Assembly: GCA_027490345.1 (NCBI GenBank)
Contig: JAIXYF010000378.1
Span: 1 to 23,893 of the forward strand
Reading direction: 5' to 3'
From: Novosphingobium sp.
GTDB taxonomy: Bacteria > Pseudomonadota > Alphaproteobacteria > Sphingomonadales > Sphingomonadaceae
DNA: 23,893 nucleotides
Shown: positions 22,424 through 23,893 of the stretch, piece after piece
How the letters are laid out: each line of letters opens with the position of its first letter
How positions within the stretch are numbered: the stretch's first letter is position 1
Translations under genes and position numbers: made by a program
Notes under the pieces: generated by a model
Told to the model about the DNA's origin: nothing
Databases searched by the model: none
What the model saw: the letters and a program-made list of their open reading frames with translations, nothing else

Positions 22424-23203
22424 TCAATGCGCCAGCAACAACGGCACCATCGAGCCATCGAGCAGCGCACGCGAAACCCCGCCGAGCAGCAATTCGCGCA
22501 GGCGGCTCTTGCCAAACAGGCCCATCACGATCAGCCCGGCGCCGATCTCGTGCGCCTTGCTGGTGATCGTCAGCCCGATCGCGCCGGATTTGGGCACTTC
22601 GTGGACATGCGCATGGATATCGTGGCGCGAAAGATAGCTGGCCGCATCGCTCGCCGGAAAGCTGTCTTCGTGTTCGCGCACCATCAGGATATGCACGGCG
22701 CTGGCCAGGCGCAGCAGCGGCAGCGCAGCCCGCATCGCGGCGGCCGCTTCATGGCCGCCATCCCACGCCAGCAGCACGGGCTTGTCGAACGCCAGCAGCG
22801 ACACACCGCGCGGCAGGGCGAGCACCGGGCAGCGCAAACCCAGCGCGACTTCCTCCAGCGCGGGATCATCGAGGCTGGCAACGATGCAATCGGTGAAGCG
22901 AGCGGCGGCCGCCATGCTCTCCACCCGGCCCTGATCGGTCAGCACCACATCAAAGGGCACATCTTCGCGGGCAAGCCGTGCATCGAGATCCTGCCCCAGT
23001 TTCTCGTCTGCCGCACGCACATCGTTGATCACTTGCGCAGAAAACGCGGCGCCGCCAAATGGCTCCCACATCGCCATCTGCGCAAACGGGGTGGCAATCT
23101 GAAACGAAACATGGCCGCGCATCACCCGCGCCAGCGCGAGCGCGGTTTCGACCCGGTCATCGAGCGTATCGGCAGTGTCGGCGGGACAGAGGATCGAGCG
23201 CAT
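22424..23203 (-). CDS. Universal stress protein with two Usp-like domains
   Basis: 259 residues, about twice a single Usp domain. The N-terminal half starts MRSILCPADTADTLDDRVETALALARVM and is degenerate in its nucleotide-binding loop. The C-terminal half has IGAGLIVMGLFGKSRLRELLLGGVSRALLDGSMVPLLL, the G-x2-G-x9-G-[GS] ATP-binding pattern of UspA-like proteins. Such proteins accumulate under starvation, redox or low-oxygen stress; a precise function is unknown. The ATG at 23203 has AAGGAG seven bases upstream, which excludes the longer frame. A near-perfect FNR/FixK box lies 61 to 74 bases before the start. Downstream the strand runs to the small leader unit. Confidence 0.86.
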   Translation of the reverse strand: MRSILCPADTADTLDDRVETALALARVMRGHVSFQIATPFAQMAMWEPFGGAAFSAQVINDVRAADEKLGQDLDARLAREDVPFDVVLTDQGRVESMAAAARFTDCIVASLDDPALEEVALGLRCPVLALPRGVSLLAFDKPVLLAWDGGHEAAAAMRAALPLLRLASAVHILMVREHEDSFPASDAASYLSRHDIHAHVHEVPKSGAIGLTITSKAHEIGAGLIVMGLFGKSRLRELLLGGVSRALLDGSMVPLLLAH

Positions 23204-23236
23204 GAGTATTCTCCTTGGGCTGGTCTGACTTTCCCC

Positions 23237-23242
23237 ACTACA
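23237..23242 (-). promoter_or_regulatory. Candidate -10 of the Usp gene promoter
   Basis: TGTAGT on the minus strand matches TATAAT at four of six positions. A start near 23230 would place the FNR/FixK-like box centre about 41 bases upstream, which replaces a -35 hexamer at class II activated promoters. The rest of the 179-base gap up to the HAD gene (23278-23382) holds no promoter I can defend. Confidence 0.4.
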
Positions 23243-23263
23243 CCCGATCCGGACTGAACCCCA

Positions 23264-23277
23264 ATGATCCATATCAA
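23264..23277 (-). promoter_or_regulatory. FNR/FixK-type (Crp-Fnr) box upstream of the Usp gene
   Basis: On the minus strand TTGAT-ATGG-ATCAT matches the FNR/Anr/FixK consensus TTGAT-N4-ATCAA at nine of ten defined positions. It lies between the divergent Usp and HAD genes; its spacing to the candidate -10 points to activation of the Usp gene. Low-oxygen or redox control is inferred from the box, and from the known control of many Usp genes by such regulators. The regulator itself is not in the window. Confidence 0.55.
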
Positions 23278-23382
23278 ATCGCAGGTGCCGCCTACTGGCT
23301 AGTCGGCTGCTCGCGTCTCCTACCCTTGCACCCGGCGCGTCGCCCGCTATGCCGCTGAGGCGCAGATCAGGGAGCGGATAGA

Positions 23383-23893
23383 GTGACAGAGCGTACCATT
23401 GCGGCGGTGATCTTTGATTTTGGCGGAGTGATCACCTCCTCGCCGTTCGAATCGTTCAACCGGCTGGAAGCGGCGCGCGGCTTGCCGCAGGATTTCGTCC
23501 GCCGAATCAACGCGACAAATCCTGATGAAAACGCCTGGGCAAAGTTCGAGCGAGCGGAAATTAGCGCGGCAGAGTTCGATGCCCAGTTCGCCGCCGAAGC
23601 GCGCGCGCAAGGGCACGAGTTGCCGGGCGCGGACGTGCTGGCAGTGCTGGCAGGCACAGTGCGCCCGGCGATGGTGCGCGCGCTGGATCAGCTGAAGGAC
23701 GCCGGATACCGCATCGCCTGCATCACCAACAACGTGCCAACCGGTCACGGTGCGGGATTGGCCCGTAGCGAAGACCGCAGCGACGCGCTGGAGCAGATTT
23801 TCGCGCGGTTCGAGCATGTAATCGAAAGCAGCAAGGCCGGGGTGCGCAAGCCCGATCCGCGCATCTATGTGATGATGTGCGAGAAGCTTGGGC
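23383..23893 (+). CDS. HAD-superfamily hydrolase (partial, 3' end cut by the window)
   Basis: 170 residues are visible. Motif I is FDFGGVIT (nucleophile Asp11), motif II ITNN (about residues 118-121) and motif III SSKAGVRKPDPRIY (about 148-161); motif IV is beyond the edge. A four-helix cap lies between motifs I and II (subfamily IA). The second Asp of the usual DxD is replaced by Gly, as in several epoxide-hydrolase-N/ACAD10-like and YihX-like members. The substrate is unknown; phosphatase activity is the default. The GTG at 23383 has GGAG eight bases upstream. The gene diverges from the Usp gene. Confidence 0.85.
   Translation, partial: MTERTIAAVIFDFGGVITSSPFESFNRLEAARGLPQDFVRRINATNPDENAWAKFERAEISAAEFDAQFAAEARAQGHELPGADVLAVLAGTVRPAMVRALDQLKDAGYRIACITNNVPTGHGAGLARSEDRSDALEQIFARFEHVIESSKAGVRKPDPRIYVMMCEKLG

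Overview
The window looks like an ordinary chromosomal segment of a GC-rich alphaproteobacterium, most likely a sphingomonad (Sphingomonadales, Novosphingobium/Erythrobacter-like). This rests on gene content and order (mutM<>ubiE-ubiB, coaBC-dut, trpS-murJ-secB<>Tim44-like-mltA-smr, rpmH-rnpA-yidD-yidC-engB) and on the strong GC bias of the codons. It is inferred from reading the sequence, not from a database search. I see no insertion sequence, prophage, CRISPR array, tRNA or rRNA, and no replication origin that I could defend.

Layout. 1-162: end of an acyl-CoA dehydrogenase gene, then a GC-rich hairpin shared with a convergent nitronate monooxygenase. 1264-7739: mutM (-) diverges from ubiE-ubiB-acyltransferase 3 (+). 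A small membrane-protein gene (-) follows, then coaBC-dut (+), whose ends overlap. 7774-8469: a DUF4136-type lipoprotein (-) with a Gly/Trp repeat. 8694-11899: operon secB-murJ-trpS (-). 12173-14690: divergent operon Tim44-like-mltA-smr (+). 14674-16540: dapE and a glutathione transferase gene (both -). 16690-18666: a membrane-anchored GGDEF-EAL protein (+). 18673-22008: operon rpmH-rnpA-yidD-yidC-engB (-). 22009-22423: an unusual 415-base leader region. 22424-23203: a double universal stress protein gene (-). 23383 to the end: a HAD-like hydrolase gene (+), cut by the window edge.

How the genes work together. Much of the window serves the cell envelope and protein export: SecB, YidC, YidD, MurJ, MltA and the Tim44-like protein. 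The rest covers DNA and nucleotide hygiene (MutM, Dut), cofactors (UbiE, UbiB, CoaBC), translation and RNA processing (TrpS, L34, RnpA, EngB), lysine/peptidoglycan precursors (DapE) and c-di-GMP signalling.

The two points most worth a second look are both regulatory. First, upstream of rpmH there is a 17-codon reading frame with a strong ribosome-binding site. Its last codons form the 5' arm of an intrinsic terminator and its stop codon lies in the loop; two perfect palindromes and a candidate promoter precede it. This could be a translation-coupled attenuator for the L34/RNase P/YidC operon, or an independent small RNA/micropeptide gene. Second, the universal stress gene has a 9/10 match to the FNR/FixK box, placed about 41 bases before its predicted transcription start. 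Everything else is largely housekeeping.
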